DNA of 61,839 nucleotides from a virus, in IMG/VR virus record IMGVR_UViG_3300042898_003568, positions 1 through 61,839 of that record. One strand, written 5' to 3'. Each line of letters starts with the position of its first letter. Within the stretch, counting starts at the first letter, position 1. The position numbers and the translations under genes were made by a program. The notes under the pieces were generated by a model, which did not search any database, had not been told where the DNA came from, and saw only the letters and a list, made by a program, of their open reading frames with translations. Below are positions 43,359 to 52,234 of this stretch, piece after piece.

Positions 43359-44876
43359 TTAAGATTTATTTAGTATTTGACTTACGTTTGCCACAAATTC
43401 CTGTGAATAAAACGGTGCTCCTGATCCATAATTGCTCGAAAGAAAGTTGAAATCAAGAACAACAACGATTGCACCTTTTGGTGCCAAAGACAAAGATCCG
43501 GTTTTCCAAACGACTGCGTGCCCTGTTAATGAATCTATTGGATTTTTTGTAATAGGAGTTCCTGTTCCTATCGAAGAAAATCTACCGATGGCTGCAAAAG
43601 TAACGGTATTTCTGTTGTTTGCGATAAGAAATTCACTTTCTATATTCAATGAATTGTTAATACTTTGATTGGAGGACTGTATGTTTCCACCACCGAGATT
43701 TGTTATGAAACTTGCCAAATCATTATTTCGTGGTGTATAGTTTTGTGCATTCTCACCTAATATGAAAAGACCACCACCCTGTTGAAGATATGTTGTGTAT
43801 TTTGTGGCAGCCCCAGTAGGAACCAGTAATGTTTGCACAGCGGCACCACCCTCTTGGACGTTTATATCCCATATATGGTCGTATTGTGAAAGATTTGCAG
43901 GAATACTAGAATAACTAGTTATAACCGTAACTGTGTTACCAAGCGAAACCTCTGTTGCGGTTATATTAGCAACCATTGAAGTGGCAAAATATGGCGCTGG
44001 TTGATCATAAACTATCAATACCTTGCCGGTTTTGTTTCTATCCTGAACCCAAGTTATTCCGTTCCATCTCTTAACATCTTGTCGAAATGGTCTTGTAAAC
44101 TTATAGGAGTTTTTAGAAGCTGTGGCGAACCTAACTCCACCAACAACACCCATATTTAGAAAGTGTGCACTTCCTGCATTATATTCCGTCGAAGTCCAAT
44201 AGCCTGTTGTTAAAATTCCGGCAGATTCATTTGCATTTACGAATAGGTCCATATTCGAAAATGCTCCAGTTGAAATATTTTCAATAAGCGATAGTCCTTT
44301 ATCAGTCGCATATTGAGAAATAACCCTATCGACTATGGCCGCATTGTTTGCCAAACAGTTGAGCTCAAAGGTTGAAGGTAAATACCAATCACCATAAACA
44401 CCCAGACCATAAAGATCCGCATTGATATAGTTTGCACACTTTGAAGCAGCCTTGTCTGCAGGATTAGTTGTACCAAGAGGTAAACCTTGATTTATTATAG
44501 CTACACTATTGCTGGCACCAAAAGTATTTGATCTTGCAGTAGCTCCAATCGCCAGATTTGCTATGTTAGACCATTGAAAATAAAAATACTCACCTTCACT
44601 ATAAGGTTCACTATAGTTCTTTACAGAAGCGATTAGACATATTTCGTAAAGTGTCTCTCTCTGCTCTCTCCAAACCGCGACTACTATCCCACCACCATAC
44701 AACTCTCCGATGAAATGATCCAATGGTTCTTCGTTACTACTATACTGATTAGGATTCTGCCAACTGGTATTACCATAGATGTCAGAAACGAGTATGTGTC
44801 CAGGATTGAAAGTCTTGTCGTCTATAACCAAGTTTTGATTTATCCTAAAACTGGTTCTATTAAGTGAATGTCCCAT
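43359..44876 (-). CDS. Tail-fibre protein with DUF1566-like module and a Rossmann-like C-terminal domain, 505 aa
   Basis: An N-terminal fibre-type segment (residues 1-55) precedes a DUF1566-like module (about 59-262; IGELYGGGIVVAVW, DWYLPSTFELN, YWTSTEYN). Then a different domain (about 280-505) starts GKVLIVYDQPAPYF and contains YDHIWDINV, GGGLFILGEN and GAIVVVLDFNFLS, an alpha/beta fold like glutamine-amidotransferase or ThuA-type domains. Catalytic residues are not clear. It is followed seven bases later by the giant fibre gene. Confidence 0.8.
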   Translation of the reverse strand: MGHSLNRTSFRINQNLVIDDKTFNPGHILVSDIYGNTSWQNPNQYSSNEEPLDHFIGELYGGGIVVAVWREQRETLYEICLIASVKNYSEPYSEGEYFYFQWSNIANLAIGATARSNTFGASNSVAIINQGLPLGTTNPADKAASKCANYINADLYGLGVYGDWYLPSTFELNCLANNAAIVDRVISQYATDKGLSLIENISTGAFSNMDLFVNANESAGILTTGYWTSTEYNAGSAHFLNMGVVGGVRFATASKNSYKFTRPFRQDVKRWNGITWVQDRNKTGKVLIVYDQPAPYFATSMVANITATEVSLGNTVTVITSYSSIPANLSQYDHIWDINVQEGGAAVQTLLVPTGAATKYTTYLQQGGGLFILGENAQNYTPRNNDLASFITNLGGGNIQSSNQSINNSLNIESEFLIANNRNTVTFAAIGRFSSIGTGTPITKNPIDSLTGHAVVWKTGSLSLAPKGAIVVVLDFNFLSSNYGSGAPFYSQEFVANVSQILNKS

Positions 44877-44908
44877 AGTCTATATATTCAAAAACTAAAT
44901 CCCGAATT

Positions 44909-44930
44909 GGTTTTTTAATATATAAAAGAA
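44909..44930 (+). promoter_or_regulatory. Phage-type AT promoter motif
   Basis: GGTTTTTTAATATATAAAAG lies 15 bases before ATG 44945, a close copy of the 22758 box. Confidence 0.5.
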
Positions 44931-44944
44931 ACTAATATTTCAAT

Positions 44945-45727
44945 ATGGCAGATGAATACGTACCATACCAAGGAGGACTTACGATAGACGAGTTTATCGA
45001 TAGTATAAACACTGAGCTTACAATAGGATGTTCACTTCCAAGAACATTACCAGATGCTATGATCAGACAGATAGTAGAGAAAAGAGCTTTACCTTGGTTC
45101 TATAGATCCTACCAATACGCCGTTCAGAAGATGTACTTTCTTGTTAAAAAAGAAGCTTTCTTCTCTGAAGAGTTTACAAAATACAACTACGTACAGGTTC
45201 CATGTGAGATTCAATCTGTAATCTACTTATACGAAGTAAGAGGTGATAGTCTTTTTCAGTTAGGTATAAATACTCCTAACCTTTCTGTGAACTTAGGGGT
45301 TACTAACCAACCATACTTGTCTTCTTATGTTACAACAATCGGGGAGTTAGGTATGTACAAAACTTTATTAGACAATATGTCTGACTTATTGAACCAATTG
45401 AACAAATATACTTTGAAGTATCAGTTCAACCAGTTGAACCATAGACTTCACATTTTAACAAATGTTAAATATGATGTGATTATGGAAGCTTATGCTAATA
45501 TACCACAGGAAAATCTTTTCAATGACGATTTGTTCTTCAAATATTGTGTTGGGTATGCAAAAACTGCATTAGGAAATATGGTTGGAAGATATGATTTTAC
45601 TTTGCCCGGTGGTGTGAAGATAGCATCAGCAGACTTAATCTCACAAGGAAAAGAAGAAGTAAAAGAAGTTGAAGAAGAAGTAAAAGGACAATCAAACTCA
45701 GCATGGTTCTTTATGGTGAAGAAATGA
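44945..45727 (+). CDS. Probable virion structural (neck/tail) protein, 260 aa
   Basis: The protein has an N-terminal helical region (SLPRTLPDAMIRQIVEKRAL), an aromatic segment (WFYRSYQYAVQKMYF), the long motif VNLGVTNQPYLSSYVTTIGE, and ends QSNSAWFFMVKK. The pattern resembles a conserved structural protein of large phages, but the exact T4 equivalent is unclear. The same frame continues open for 23 codons after its TGA. A phage-type promoter precedes it. Confidence 0.6.
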   Translation: MADEYVPYQGGLTIDEFIDSINTELTIGCSLPRTLPDAMIRQIVEKRALPWFYRSYQYAVQKMYFLVKKEAFFSEEFTKYNYVQVPCEIQSVIYLYEVRGDSLFQLGINTPNLSVNLGVTNQPYLSSYVTTIGELGMYKTLLDNMSDLLNQLNKYTLKYQFNQLNHRLHILTNVKYDVIMEAYANIPQENLFNDDLFFKYCVGYAKTALGNMVGRYDFTLPGGVKIASADLISQGKEEVKEVEEEVKGQSNSAWFFMVKK

Positions 45728-45820
45728 CTTAACCTATTAATAATCAATAAGTTAGTACGTCGTGCTTGGAATAGACAAGAGGTCCAGACTAAGTAGAGAA
45801 GAAATAAAAAACTTAATATC

Positions 45821-46483
45821 ATGAAATACTTAAAGAGATATAACGAAAATTTTAAAGGTTTTGCTAATGTTGATACTAGTCAAGAAGCTTTCAATAGATG
45901 TCAAAACTTATCAGAGGACGAATTATTAAAAATATTAAGAGAAAATTGTAAAAACTTTTCACTTAGTAATGACCTTTTATATAGAAATAAAGAATATTCT
46001 GGTGATTTTCAATTATTTAAACCATATAAAAGAAGAGCAAACCCAGTAACTTTTCCAAAATTCTTTAATAGAATAGAAGACGATTCAAACTATCCCGTTA
46101 AAAGAAAGTTGTCTTTGATAGGTGGTACGAATCCATCATTCATATCGGATTTGTTCCGGGATAAAATGGCAAGCAATATCAATAGCGATTCAGATTTTAC
46201 AGTTTATATAGTTATACCATTTGATAATTCTAAGATTGTTTTTTGTCCAGTTCCGGATTTATTATTTTTAGACGATAGAACAAAAGAAGAATATGTGAGT
46301 GGTGAGCCAGTTAGTGATAAAAACTTTGTGATGGTTGAATATACAAAAGACTTTAAAATTCCTGAGGAAGAGTTAAGTAAACTACCCGGTCATAAATCAT
46401 CTCATTCGGGTTATGAGTTTTTTACATCCAGTAATTGTTTACTAATTCATGAATCATATATAGATATTTTAAACCAAATTTAA
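45821..46483 (+). CDS. Candidate capsid-targeted protein, possibly ADP-ribosyltransferase-like, 220 aa
   Basis: It begins MKYLKRYNENFK, a weaker version of the shared N-terminal peptide. The segment LLYRNKEYSGDF followed by PVKRKLSLIGGTN and, later, VIPFDNSKIVFCPVPDL resembles a family of phage proteins with L-Y-R-(G/N), R-S-x-S and acidic motifs that I suspect are ADP-ribosyltransferase-like. T4 Alt, which is also packaged and injected, sets a precedent. The catalytic glutamate is not identified, so the assignment is tentative. Confidence 0.5.
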   Translation: MKYLKRYNENFKGFANVDTSQEAFNRCQNLSEDELLKILRENCKNFSLSNDLLYRNKEYSGDFQLFKPYKRRANPVTFPKFFNRIEDDSNYPVKRKLSLIGGTNPSFISDLFRDKMASNINSDSDFTVYIVIPFDNSKIVFCPVPDLLFLDDRTKEEYVSGEPVSDKNFVMVEYTKDFKIPEEELSKLPGHKSSHSGYEFFTSSNCLLIHESYIDILNQI

Positions 46484-46486
46484 ATT

Positions 46487-46516
46487 AATAAAACCAGTCA
46501 ATTGACTGGTTTTATT
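46487..46516. terminator. Perfect palindromic bidirectional terminator
   Basis: AATAAAACCAGTCAA and its exact complement meet at 46501/46502, giving a 15-bp palindrome between convergent genes. Confidence 0.88.
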
Positions 46517-46749
46517 ATTTCATCTATTCTCATTTCTCTCCATTCGTCTAATGTAACGAAGTAGTTCGAAGCAGGCATGTATCTTTGTCCTTGATCGTTC
46601 ATCACATCGACTATACTCATTCTATCAGGACCAAACTGATCCATAAGAACCGTATACTGCTTTCCGTAAGTAAATGTTTCCCAATTCTTTGTGATACAGA
46701 CAATGATGTCGTCTCTTTTTAAGAGTTTAGTAGAAGATGTATTTTTCAT
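46498..46749 (-). CDS. Hypothetical protein, 83 aa
   Basis: A small beta-rich domain (DDIIVCITKNWETFTYGKQY) that looks SH3-like, ending within the terminator. It overlaps the upstream gene by 23 bases. No specific family is recognised. Confidence 0.6.
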   Translation of the reverse strand: MKNTSSTKLLKRDDIIVCITKNWETFTYGKQYTVLMDQFGPDRMSIVDVMNDQGQRYMPASNYFVTLDEWREMRIDEIIKPVN

Positions 46750-47041
46750 CCTCTTTGATACAATAGATTGAGATAGGATAGATTCTCAAATCGTCGTTGC
46801 TTTCGTCAATCATAAATCTCATAGTACCATCTATAATCTCAGGGTTGATTATCTTAACCGTTGCGTTGTGTAGTCCTTTAAGAACGGTATAAGAAACTTC
46901 ATCCATTTCTTCAGTAAGAACCATATAGTTTTCTTTTCCCTGGATCTTTCCAGCCAATCCTTCGATGAAGTAAGACTTCTCGATTATTCCTCTGAGTGCA
47001 TCTGTTGCAGAACACTCTACTTTAATTTCATGCTTTACCAT
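46727..47041 (-). CDS. Hypothetical protein, 104 aa
   Basis: A beta-rich acidic protein (EVSYTVLKGLHNATVKIINPE) ending DEKYIFY. It overlaps the following gene. No family is recognised. Confidence 0.6.
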   Translation of the reverse strand: MVKHEIKVECSATDALRGIIEKSYFIEGLAGKIQGKENYMVLTEEMDEVSYTVLKGLHNATVKIINPEIIDGTMRFMIDESNDDLRIYPISIYCIKEDEKYIFY

Positions 47042-47089
47042 TTCAAATCTTTTTGTTTATAGTCTTTGTATTGGTAAAATAGGAAAAGT

Positions 47090-47299
47090 TTACCCGTGAT
47101 AAATGATGTTTATCGATGTTATCTCAGTATCATCACTTGGATAGATTTCTTTGAAGAGCTCATATCCTTCGTGTAAAGAATAGTTGTCAAATCCTTTGTT
47201 TATCTTTTTGATGATTGGGATAAGAGAATTTATCTGCGTGTGTGTCACCTCAATCTTTTCACGACTCTCTTCTGTGTCTATTACTAAAAAACCTCTCAT
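47090..47299 (-). CDS. Hypothetical protein, 69 aa
   Basis: A short helical protein, Ile/Glu-rich. On the minus strand TTATATATAAGTAAAAATAAG lies just upstream, a variant of the phage AT motif. No family is recognised. Confidence 0.55.
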   Translation of the reverse strand: MRGFLVIDTEESREKIEVTHTQINSLIPIIKKINKGFDNYSLHEGYELFKEIYPSDDTEITSINIIYHG

Positions 47300-47335
47300 A
47301 TAAGTTCTTATTTTTACTTATATATAAGTTTTTTC

Positions 47336-47713
47336 TTACACCAATAGATTTTTTATTTCTTCAGAACCATCAGGATTCGCTGAATGTATTACGTATTCTG
47401 GGAATTTAATTTTTCTTTCATTACAATAACTTAGCAAAAACTTAGCACAGTCTAATCCAGTATAAACACGATTCTCGTCAAGATTAAACCATTCTTCAAA
47501 TGGTAGACTTTCTTTAAGTTCTACAACATCTGCTAAGTCATAATCAAATGTTACCAAATCTGGAACACCATTATCTTCTATCCATTTTATGAATTGACCA
47601 TATGAACGAACTATTTCCCATTCTTCATGGAATATACGACAATCTGCCCTATGATACATATAAGTAGCACAATCTCTGGGAATACGCCAATCGTCTAAAA
47701 ATAATCGTTTCAT
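47336..47713 (-). CDS. Cyclic-phosphate processing receiver-type protein (cREC)
   Basis: The 125-aa protein keeps the receiver-like core: LFLDDWRIPRD (D7, D8), VTFDYDLAD (D57, D59), TGLDCAKFLL, and EYVIHSANPDG, the histidine-containing C-terminal motif of the cREC group. That group is predicted to act in RNA cyclic-phosphate or 2'-5' end processing. Here it accompanies RNA ligase 1 and a 2H phosphoesterase. The family assignment is from the motif pattern. Confidence 0.65.
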   Translation of the reverse strand: MKRLFLDDWRIPRDCATYMYHRADCRIFHEEWEIVRSYGQFIKWIEDNGVPDLVTFDYDLADVVELKESLPFEEWFNLDENRVYTGLDCAKFLLSYCNERKIKFPEYVIHSANPDGSEEIKNLLV

Positions 47714-47733
47714 AGTGCAAACATAAGGATAAA

Positions 47734-47750
47734 TTTTAATATATATATTA
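47734..47750 (+). promoter_or_regulatory. Phage-type AT promoter for the small RNA
   Basis: TTTTAATATATATATTA stands immediately before the structured RNA that starts near 47752. Confidence 0.45.
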
Positions 47751-47751
47751 T

Positions 47752-47842
47752 GATCCGACTTAGGACCGGAATAGTTAGAAGCCCCAACGGGTAAACTATT
47801 GAAACCACTGAATTCGCTCCTCAGTGGTTTCGTTTTTTAATA
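47752..47842 (+). ncRNA. Candidate structured small RNA with intrinsic terminator
   Basis: The gap between 47713 (minus) and 47903 (plus) holds, in order, a phage-type promoter, TCCG/CGGA (47754-47757, 47767-47770), AATAGTT/AACTATT (47770-47776, 47794-47800) enclosing CCC-CAAC-GGG, and a perfect 11-bp terminator stem GAAACCACTGA/TCAGTGGTTTC (47801-47811, 47821-47831) with a T6 tail. The RNA would be about 85 bases with no open frame of note. It is not a tRNA, having no T-loop. A leader of nrdB ending in a terminator (riboswitch or attenuator) is the main alternative. Confidence 0.6.
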
Positions 47843-47902
47843 AACTTTTTTTATTTAAACTTTAATAAAAATAATATATAAAACAAATAATAAAAAACAA
47901 TT

Positions 47903-48868
47903 ATGGAAAATACAGAACATATTTTAAAAGAAAACCCGGGAAGATTTGTACTTTTCCCGCTTAAGTACCACGATATCTGGGAGATGTATAAGACTGCTGA
48001 GCATTCATTTTGGACGGCCGAAGAGATTGACCTAGCACAAGACTTAACTGACTGGGATGAAAAGTTGAATGACGATGAAAGACACTACATCAAAAATGTC
48101 CTTGCTTTCTTCGCAGCATCTGATGGTATCGTAAACGAAAACTTAGCAGAGAACTTTGTGAAAGAAGTTCAATATCCAGAAGCGAAAAGCTTTTATGGTT
48201 TTCAAATCGCAATGGAGAACGTACACTCTGAGACTTACTCTCTTTTGATTGATACTTATATCAAAGACGAAAAAGAAAAGGATCATTTGTTTAACGCAAT
48301 CGATACGGTTCCTTCTGTAAAGAAGAAAGCTGATTGGGCTTTAAAATGGATCGATTCAGAATCATTTGCAGAACGTTTAGTAGCTTTTGCTGCAGTAGAA
48401 GGTATCTTCTTCTCAGGATCATTCTGTTCTATCTTCTGGTTAAAGAAAAGAGGTTTAATGCCTGGTTTAGCTTTCTCTAATGAGTTGATTTCAAGAGATG
48501 AAGGTTTGCATTGCGAGTTTGCTTGTTTGTTACACAACAAACACATCACAAACAAAGTAAGTCAAGAAAGAATCACAGAGATTATTACTGAAGCTGTTGA
48601 GATTGAAAAAGAGTTTGTAACAGATTCTTTACCTGTATCTCTTATTGGAATGAATGCAAAGTTGATGCAACAATATATTGAGTTCGTTGCTGACTATTGG
48701 TTAAGTGAACTTGGTTGTAAAAAATTCTATAACGCTGAAAATCCTTTCGACTTTATGGATATGCTTTCTTTACAAAACAAATCAAACTTCTTTGAGAAAA
48801 GAGTGTCTGAATATCAAAAAGCATCTGACAAGAATATCGACTTCGATAACATGGACGATGACTTCTAA
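47903..48868 (+). CDS. nrdB: Ribonucleotide reductase class I, small (beta) subunit
   Basis: The 321-aa protein is full length, with the diiron and radical site blocks: [35 protein letters not shown] (Y98 as the likely radical tyrosine), [13 protein letters not shown] and [14 protein letters not shown]. It ends MDDDF, the tail that binds the large subunit. The sequence is notably like the eukaryote-type class Ia beta subunits. It supplies the radical for dNTP synthesis. The large subunit is not in the window. Confidence 0.95.
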   Translation: MENTEHILKENPGRFVLFPLKYHDIWEMYKTAEHSFWTAEEIDLAQDLTDWDEKLNDDERHYIKNVLAFFAASDGIVNENLAENFVKEVQYPEAKSFYGFQIAMENVHSETYSLLIDTYIKDEKEKDHLFNAIDTVPSVKKKADWALKWIDSESFAERLVAFAAVEGIFFSGSFCSIFWLKKRGLMPGLAFSNELISRDEGLHCEFACLLHNKHITNKVSQERITEIITEAVEIEKEFVTDSLPVSLIGMNAKLMQQYIEFVADYWLSELGCKKFYNAENPFDFMDMLSLQNKSNFFEKRVSEYQKASDKNIDFDNMDDDF

Positions 48869-48883
48869 ATATAAAGAAAATAT

Positions 48884-48917
48884 AAAATGCCTGCTTATAT
48901 AAAGAGCAGGTATTTTT
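48884..48917. terminator. Intrinsic terminator after nrdB
   Basis: CCTGCT (48890-48895) pairs with AGCAGG (48905-48910), with A-rich and T-rich flanks. The loop is nine bases. Confidence 0.7.
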
Positions 48918-48936
48918 GTTTAAACATATTATGTTG

Positions 48937-48963
48937 TTTTTAATATAATATAAAAAATAATAA
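48937..48963 (+). promoter_or_regulatory. Phage-type AT promoter motif
   Basis: TTTTTAATATAATATAAAAA and then AATAATAAATG lie just before ATG 48970, matching the boxes at 9305 and 22758. Confidence 0.5.
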
Positions 48964-48969
48964 ATGTAA

Positions 48970-50280
48970 ATGACAGAAAAAGTAAACGAACGTGTGAGCT
49001 ACAAAGTTAAAGACATCTCTCTTGCAGAATTTGGAAGAAAAGAGATTAGACTTGCAGAGGCGGAGATGCCAGGATTGATGGCAATACGTAAAGAATACGA
49101 AGAAAAACTTCCTTTAAAAGGAGCTAGAATCGCAGGATGTCTACATATGACTATCCAAACTGCAGTTCTGATTGAAACTCTTGTAGAATTAGGTGCAGAA
49201 GTATCTTGGAGTTCTTGTAATATTTTCTCTACACAAGATCACGCTGCGGCAGCAATCGCAGAAGCTGGAGTTCCAGTATATGCTTGGAAAGGAATGAATG
49301 AAGAAGAGTTTGATTGGTGTATCGAACAAACAATCAACGCATTCGAAGGTGGTAAATACCTTAATATGATTTTAGATGACGGTGGTGATTTAACAAACTT
49401 AGTTTTTGACAAATATCCACATTTAGCAGAAGATATTAAAGGTTTATCTGAAGAAACTACAACAGGAGTTCACAGACTTTATGAAAGAATGAAAAACGGA
49501 ACTCTTTTATTACCAGCAATCAATGTAAACGATTCTGTTACTAAATCTAAGTTTGACAACAAATACGGATGTAAAGAATCTTTAGTAGACTCTATTCGTA
49601 GAGCAACTGACGTTATGATGGCAGGTAAAGTTTCTGTTGTATGTGGATATGGTGATGTAGGAAAAGGTTCGGCGGCTTCTTTACAAGGTGCAGGTGCAAG
49701 AGTTATTGTTACTGAGATTGATCCTATTTGTGCTTTACAAGCAGCAATGGATGGATTTGAAGTAAAAAAACTTGACAATGTAATCCATTTAGCAGACATC
49801 GTAGTTACTGCAACAGGAAACAAAGACATTATTAAAGGTAGACACTTTCTTGCGATGAAAGATAAGACTATCGTTTGTAATATTGGACACTTTGACAATG
49901 AGATTGATATGACTTGGTTAAATAAAAGCTATTCTAAGATTGAAGTTAAACCACAAGTTGATATCTATGATGTAGAAGGAAAAGACGTTATCGTATTGGC
50001 AGAAGGAAGACTTGTGAACTTAGGTTGTGCTACAGGACATCCATCATTCGTAATGTCAAACTCTTTCACAAACCAAGTTCTTGCACAGTTAGAACTTTGG
50101 AATAACTCTGATAAATATGAGAATAAAGTTTATACTTTACCTAAACATTTAGATGAGAAAGTAGCCAGACTTCACTTAGAGAAGATTGGTGTAGAATTAG
50201 ATGAACTTTCTAAAGAACAGGCTGATTATATTGGTGTTGCAGTAGAAGGACCATACAAAAACGACGAATACAGATACTAA
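48970..50280 (+). CDS. ahcY: S-adenosylhomocysteine hydrolase (adenosylhomocysteinase)
   Basis: The 436-aa protein is full length. It has [31 protein letters not shown], the NAD-binding [23 protein letters not shown], and the conserved C-terminus ending DEYRY. It splits SAH into adenosine and homocysteine and so relieves product inhibition of methyltransferases. The C5 DNA methyltransferase starts two bases after it, so the pair is functionally coupled. The enzyme is rare in phages. Confidence 0.96.
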   Translation: MTEKVNERVSYKVKDISLAEFGRKEIRLAEAEMPGLMAIRKEYEEKLPLKGARIAGCLHMTIQTAVLIETLVELGAEVSWSSCNIFSTQDHAAAAIAEAGVPVYAWKGMNEEEFDWCIEQTINAFEGGKYLNMILDDGGDLTNLVFDKYPHLAEDIKGLSEETTTGVHRLYERMKNGTLLLPAINVNDSVTKSKFDNKYGCKESLVDSIRRATDVMMAGKVSVVCGYGDVGKGSAASLQGAGARVIVTEIDPICALQAAMDGFEVKKLDNVIHLADIVVTATGNKDIIKGRHFLAMKDKTIVCNIGHFDNEIDMTWLNKSYSKIEVKPQVDIYDVEGKDVIVLAEGRLVNLGCATGHPSFVMSNSFTNQVLAQLELWNNSDKYENKVYTLPKHLDEKVARLHLEKIGVELDELSKEQADYIGVAVEGPYKNDEYRY

Positions 50281-50281
50281 G

Positions 50282-51127
50282 ATGAACGTTCTTTCTTTAT
50301 TTGATGGTATGTCTTGTGGACACATTGCTTTAGAAAAGCTTGGTATTGAAGTTGATCAATACTTTGCATCTGAGATAGAAGAAGCTTCTATTAAAGTAAC
50401 TATGACAAACTATCCAAATACTATTCAAATAGGAGACGTTACTAAAGTGAATGGAAAAGATCTTCCAAAAATCGACTTGTTGATTGGAGGAAGTCCTTGT
50501 CAATCACTATCCAATGCTGGAAATGGCTCTGGTTTTGACGGTAAGAGTGGGTTGTTCTATGAATGGGTAAGACTTTTGAAAGAATGCCAACCAAAATACT
50601 TTATGCTTGAGAATGTAAAGATGAAGAAAGAATGGCAGGCGGTTATTACTGATATCTTAGGTGTAGAACCAATTCTTATCAATAGTAATCTTTTTTCCGC
50701 TCAGAATCGTCAGAGACTTTATTGGACTAATATTCCAATGAATACTTTACCTGATGATAAAGAGATTTACATCGAAGACATATTAGAAAGTGGATTTGAT
50801 AAAAAGTATTGGTTACCTGAAAAGAACGCTGGATTGCTGAGCAAGAAAGTTGATATAACTGGTGCACCCGATATCTGTTGTATAGATGTTTACAACAAAC
50901 GATATAAGAAGGATAGAAAAAGTCCTACTTTAACACATCCTTGTCATAACTCTTTAAGACTTTTACAAGATGGTAAGTTCAGAAAGCTAACGCCCATTGA
51001 ATGTGAGCGACTTCAAACTGTTCCGGATGGATACACTAAAGGAGTTTCAGACACACATCGATATGCGATGCTTGGAAACGGCTGGACTGTAGATGTTATA
51101 GCACACATATTTAAAAACCTCGTTTAA
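50282..51127 (+). CDS. DNA (cytosine-5) methyltransferase
   Basis: The 281-aa protein has FDGMSCG (motif I), GGSPCQSLS (motif IV, nucleophile C73), LENV (E110), NRQRLYW (motif VIII), and the C-terminal RYAMLGNGWTVDV (motif X). It is short, so the target recognition domain is compact. It may protect phage DNA from host restriction or mark it. It is co-transcribed with the SAH hydrolase. No restriction partner is near. Confidence 0.93.
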   Translation: MNVLSLFDGMSCGHIALEKLGIEVDQYFASEIEEASIKVTMTNYPNTIQIGDVTKVNGKDLPKIDLLIGGSPCQSLSNAGNGSGFDGKSGLFYEWVRLLKECQPKYFMLENVKMKKEWQAVITDILGVEPILINSNLFSAQNRQRLYWTNIPMNTLPDDKEIYIEDILESGFDKKYWLPEKNAGLLSKKVDITGAPDICCIDVYNKRYKKDRKSPTLTHPCHNSLRLLQDGKFRKLTPIECERLQTVPDGYTKGVSDTHRYAMLGNGWTVDVIAHIFKNLV

Positions 51128-51140
51128 GACGAGGTTTTTT
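51113..51140. terminator. Intrinsic terminator with the stop codon in its loop
   Basis: AAAAACCTCGT (51113-51123) pairs with ACGAGGTTTTT (51129-51139). The methyltransferase stop TAA (51125-51127) lies in the five-base loop. Confidence 0.9.
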
Positions 51141-51166
51141 TGTTTTTATAAAATAATATATAACGT

Positions 51167-51457
51167 ATGAAGATATTAAGATTTGAAGAGTTTGAAATAA
51201 ACGAATCTCTACCTAATAAGAAAACGGTAAATCAGTTGAAAAAGGTTATGAAGCAGTCTGCTAAAACAGATATTGGAAATCGTATTTCGGACATGAACAA
51301 ACAGGGAGCAAACCTACACTATATGCAAAATCCTATCGAGACTGGCATTGAATCGAAAGAAGACTATGACGAACACAACAAGAAATTCGTTTCTTCTTGG
51401 AACCTAAAAGGTATGTTAGGACCATTCAAAGGAGAAGACAATAAACAAAACAAATAA
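51167..51457 (+). CDS. Candidate capsid-targeted protein, 96 aa
   Basis: It begins MKILRFEEFEINE, with I-N-E as the predicted cleavage site. The rest is short, basic and Asn/Lys-rich. A phage-type box (AATAATATATAACG) precedes the ATG. It heads a cluster of proteins with the same N-terminal peptide. No domain is recognised. Confidence 0.75.
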   Translation: MKILRFEEFEINESLPNKKTVNQLKKVMKQSAKTDIGNRISDMNKQGANLHYMQNPIETGIESKEDYDEHNKKFVSSWNLKGMLGPFKGEDNKQNK

Positions 51458-51467
51458 ATATTTAAAA

Positions 51468-52229
51468 GTGATTTATTTAGAAAAATATTTGGATTTTATG
51501 AGTAAAGGAATATTAATACCTATTGGTGGGGCCGAAAGTAAAGGATCTAAAGTAGATATAGATAATAGTATTCTATCAGAAGTTATAAAAGTTTCTAAAT
51601 TTGGAACGGATTCAAATATTATAATAATTCCAACCGCATCATCTTATCAAAATGAAATAGATTCTGAATATAGAACTACTTTTGAAAGATTTGGATGTAA
51701 AAATATAAAAACATTATTCATATCATCAAAAGATGAAGTAGATTCTGCTGATAATTTGGATCTATTAAACAATTCAAATATTTTAATGTTTTCAGGTGGT
51801 AATCAATCAAAAATAAGTGAATGTTTTTTAGGTACTAAATTTTTAGAATGTTTAAAAAATAAATTTAACTCAGAACACTTTGTTTTGGTGGGTACATCAG
51901 CAGGAGCAATGTGTATGTCAGAAAACATGATAACTGGCGGTGATAAAAATGTTAAATGTGGAATAGGTCTTTCTTTAATACCCGAATTTATAATTGATAG
52001 TCACTTTATCGAAAGAGATAGACTCGGTAGACTAGTTGAGGCAATTTCTATTTATCCAAATAGAATTGGTGTTGGTTTGGCAGAAGATACAGCAATCATA
52101 ATAAAGAATGGTAAATTTAGGGTTATAGGATCTGGCAATGTTACCGTTTTCGATTCCAATGATTTGAAAAATGATTTAGAGTTTAGCGTTTTATCGTCAG
52201 GTGATACATTTAATATTAAAAATATATAA
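51468..52229 (+). CDS. Peptidase S51/cyanophycinase-like protein, possibly capsid-targeted, 253 aa
   Basis: It has the S51 nucleophile motif VGTSAGAMCM (S144) and the following IDSHFIERDRLGRL, plus a GILIPIGGAE start. S51 enzymes cut aspartyl bonds in dipeptides or cyanophycin. The first codons are GTG then IYLEKYLDFMSK, similar to the shared N-terminal peptide, so GTG 51468 is preferred. ATG 51498 would give a conventional S51 start without the peptide. The substrate in the host is unknown. Confidence 0.82.
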   Translation: MIYLEKYLDFMSKGILIPIGGAESKGSKVDIDNSILSEVIKVSKFGTDSNIIIIPTASSYQNEIDSEYRTTFERFGCKNIKTLFISSKDEVDSADNLDLLNNSNILMFSGGNQSKISECFLGTKFLECLKNKFNSEHFVLVGTSAGAMCMSENMITGGDKNVKCGIGLSLIPEFIIDSHFIERDRLGRLVEAISIYPNRIGVGLAEDTAIIIKNGKFRVIGSGNVTVFDSNDLKNDLEFSVLSSGDTFNIKNI

Positions 52230-52234
52230 ATAAT

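Noticed and set aside
38273-44876. Diversity-generating retroelement
   Set aside because: The lectin modules are suitable targets, but no reverse transcriptase or template repeat is present in the window, so it is not called as a feature.
47752-47842. tRNA or tmRNA in the nrdB upstream gap
   Set aside because: There is no acceptor stem, T-loop or anticodon arm; the ATTCGC loop is a nine-base terminator loop.
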